A stretch of 64,000 nt of DNA from Bremia lactucae (lineage: Eukaryota; Oomycota; Peronosporomycetes; Peronosporales; Peronosporaceae): positions 1,089,908 through 1,153,907 of the forward strand of contig NW_027152196.1 in the NCBI RefSeq assembly GCF_004359215.1, given 5' to 3'. The notes beneath the pieces were generated by a model. It was given only the letters and a program-made list of their open reading frames with translations. It did no database searches and was not told where the DNA came from. Below, in pieces: positions 63,143-64,000 of this stretch. Position 1 is the stretch's first letter, and every line of letters begins with the position of its first letter. Both the position numbers and the translations under genes were made by a program.

Positions 63143-63592
63143 TGTAACGGGGCACTGCGACTTGTACTGTTTCAGTACAAGTCCACTTCACACTGCTTCA
63201 GATGTGAGTGGTGCCTCTCGTTAGGTGACGTACACTGTACGTATAGAGGAAGACTTCTCTTGAGGCAAGTTAGCTTAAGAGTGTAAAATGAAAACTGTAT
63301 TAATATAGTTAAGTGTCTTGTTAATCTATCTTTGTAAATGTTGTCTTAACTATAAACTAATACTAAACATGTAAATGAATTCTTATCTATCTTATCTCGT
63401 AACTCTCTTTGATTACTTCTACAGCTGATTAGTCTGCGGAATAAATAGACATAATGGTCTATACCTATTTATGGATAAGAATTCAGGAAATTACTATTTA
63501 AAGTAATTTCCTCCAAATATTATCTACCTTTTGGATAATATTAATTAACAATCTTTTATTGTTAATTTCATGTAACGATACACCCCGTTACA
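63143..63592 (-). repeat. 3' LTR, group D (copy D2)
   Basis: 450 bp, TGTAACGGGGCACTGCGACTT...ACCCCGTTACA on top. To its right, read on minus, a polypurine tract AAGGGAGGGGTGA abuts the LTR start, so the element extends rightward out of the window on the minus strand. Confidence 0.85.
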
Positions 63593-63711
63593 TCACCCCT
63601 CCCTTAAACGACAATCACTCTGAATGTCATTAGGTGGAGTGGTCGCTAAATGACCACTTAATTTTTAAAATGATTTTGATTGGTCAGATCCATCATTTTA
63701 AATTCCATCGC

Positions 63712-64000
63712 ATGAAGGAACAATTCATGCGGGGTGAGGATAGTGTTGAACCTTCGGCTGCGGTTCGTGCAGCCGCGGGTGACGCATTGTTATCTCTTGC
63801 GGTAGACGTTCCGTCTACCGTAGTGTCTTCCACTCGCACAACACTTGGTGTTGCGAGTGCACGTGGTGATTCACCACGTGAGTACGACCCCTCTTTAGAG
63901 GTCGATTATGAGTGCGAGTCGGACGAAATGGCCGACTCGGGGAGGATGGAACAGTCGCCTGATACCCGTCAGGCGGCTGATTATGAGCCTTCGAATGAGA
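63712..64000 (+). CDS. antisense ORF of D2, partial
   Basis: ATG at 63712, 120 nt inside the 3' LTR, open for 96 codons to the window end: MKEQFMRGEDSVEPSAAVRA, AAGDALLSLAVD, then ARGDSPREYDPSLEVDYE and QSPDTRQAADYEPSNE. Against D1 (26461 onward) the differences fall largely in third positions of this + frame (for example GTA/GTG, TCT/TCC, GAA/GAG, GAC/GAT), and one insertion is a multiple of three (33 bp). This suggests protein-level constraint in the past. It is the least damaged antisense frame in the window. No family recognised. Confidence 0.55.
   Translation, partial: MKEQFMRGEDSVEPSAAVRAAAGDALLSLAVDVPSTVVSSTRTTLGVASARGDSPREYDPSLEVDYECESDEMADSGRMEQSPDTRQAADYEPSNE

Larger units (their letters stand above)
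63143..64000 (-). mobile_element. Gypsy (group D) element, copy D2, 3' end only
   Basis: 3' LTR, PPT and the first 400 bp of the 3' region of a minus-strand element. Sequence 63600-64000 matches the D pieces at 24879-24925, 24173-24267 and 26461 onward in this order, which proves their original contiguity. Confidence 0.75.

Overview
This is a repeat-rich window from an oomycete nuclear genome, most likely of the family Peronosporaceae (Phytophthora or a downy mildew). Three things support this: compact host genes with very short introns (65-80 nt), heavily decayed Ty3/Gypsy, MULE and pogo/Tigger elements, and a fragment at 49680-49880 that reads as the 3' end of 18S rRNA running into a Peronosporales-type ITS1. 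Species cannot be fixed from the window.

Six host genes lie in three small islands. Island 1 (13656-19873) holds a large NAD-dependent glutamate dehydrogenase (+) and a cytosolic M1 (puromycin-sensitive type) aminopeptidase (-), convergent and 254 bp apart. Island 2 (41251-45844) holds a signal-peptide/single-TM protein with a low-complexity tail and an FHA-FHA-PP2C phosphatase. Island 3 (57494-62192) holds a RING-CH protein with an FHA domain and a SulP-STAS-cyclic-nucleotide-binding transporter (-), also convergent. Two FHA-bearing signalling proteins 12 kb apart suggest phosphothreonine signalling; the other genes look metabolic or housekeeping.

The rest is transposon wreckage. I separate three Gypsy groups: A (1-4044, 30688-33538, 46461-51776, all +), D (26461-30687, 51777-55599, 63143 to the window end, all -; close to A in pol, PPT and LTR ends) and C (about 4490-10270 on +; 20188-26460 on -, rearranged). 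All carry chromodomains downstream of integrase. A FAR1-like MULE (34473-36490) and a pogo/Tigger element (37542 to about 39960) fill the centre. The Tigger copy is cut by a solo LTR with a perfect 5-bp target duplication.

The most interesting signal is a long reading frame on the strand opposite to pol. It starts 110-145 nt inside the 3' LTR and runs inward across the chromodomain toward integrase. It recurs at the same place in groups A, D and C, with recognisable shared peptides between copies. Other points of note are the 18S/ITS1 piece inside an integrase gene, two nested inversions that shuffled a C and a D element at 24173-26460, and a series of short near-perfect inverted duplications inside old transposon genes. 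A 100-N assembly gap sits at 11661-11760 between two inverted LTR-like arms.
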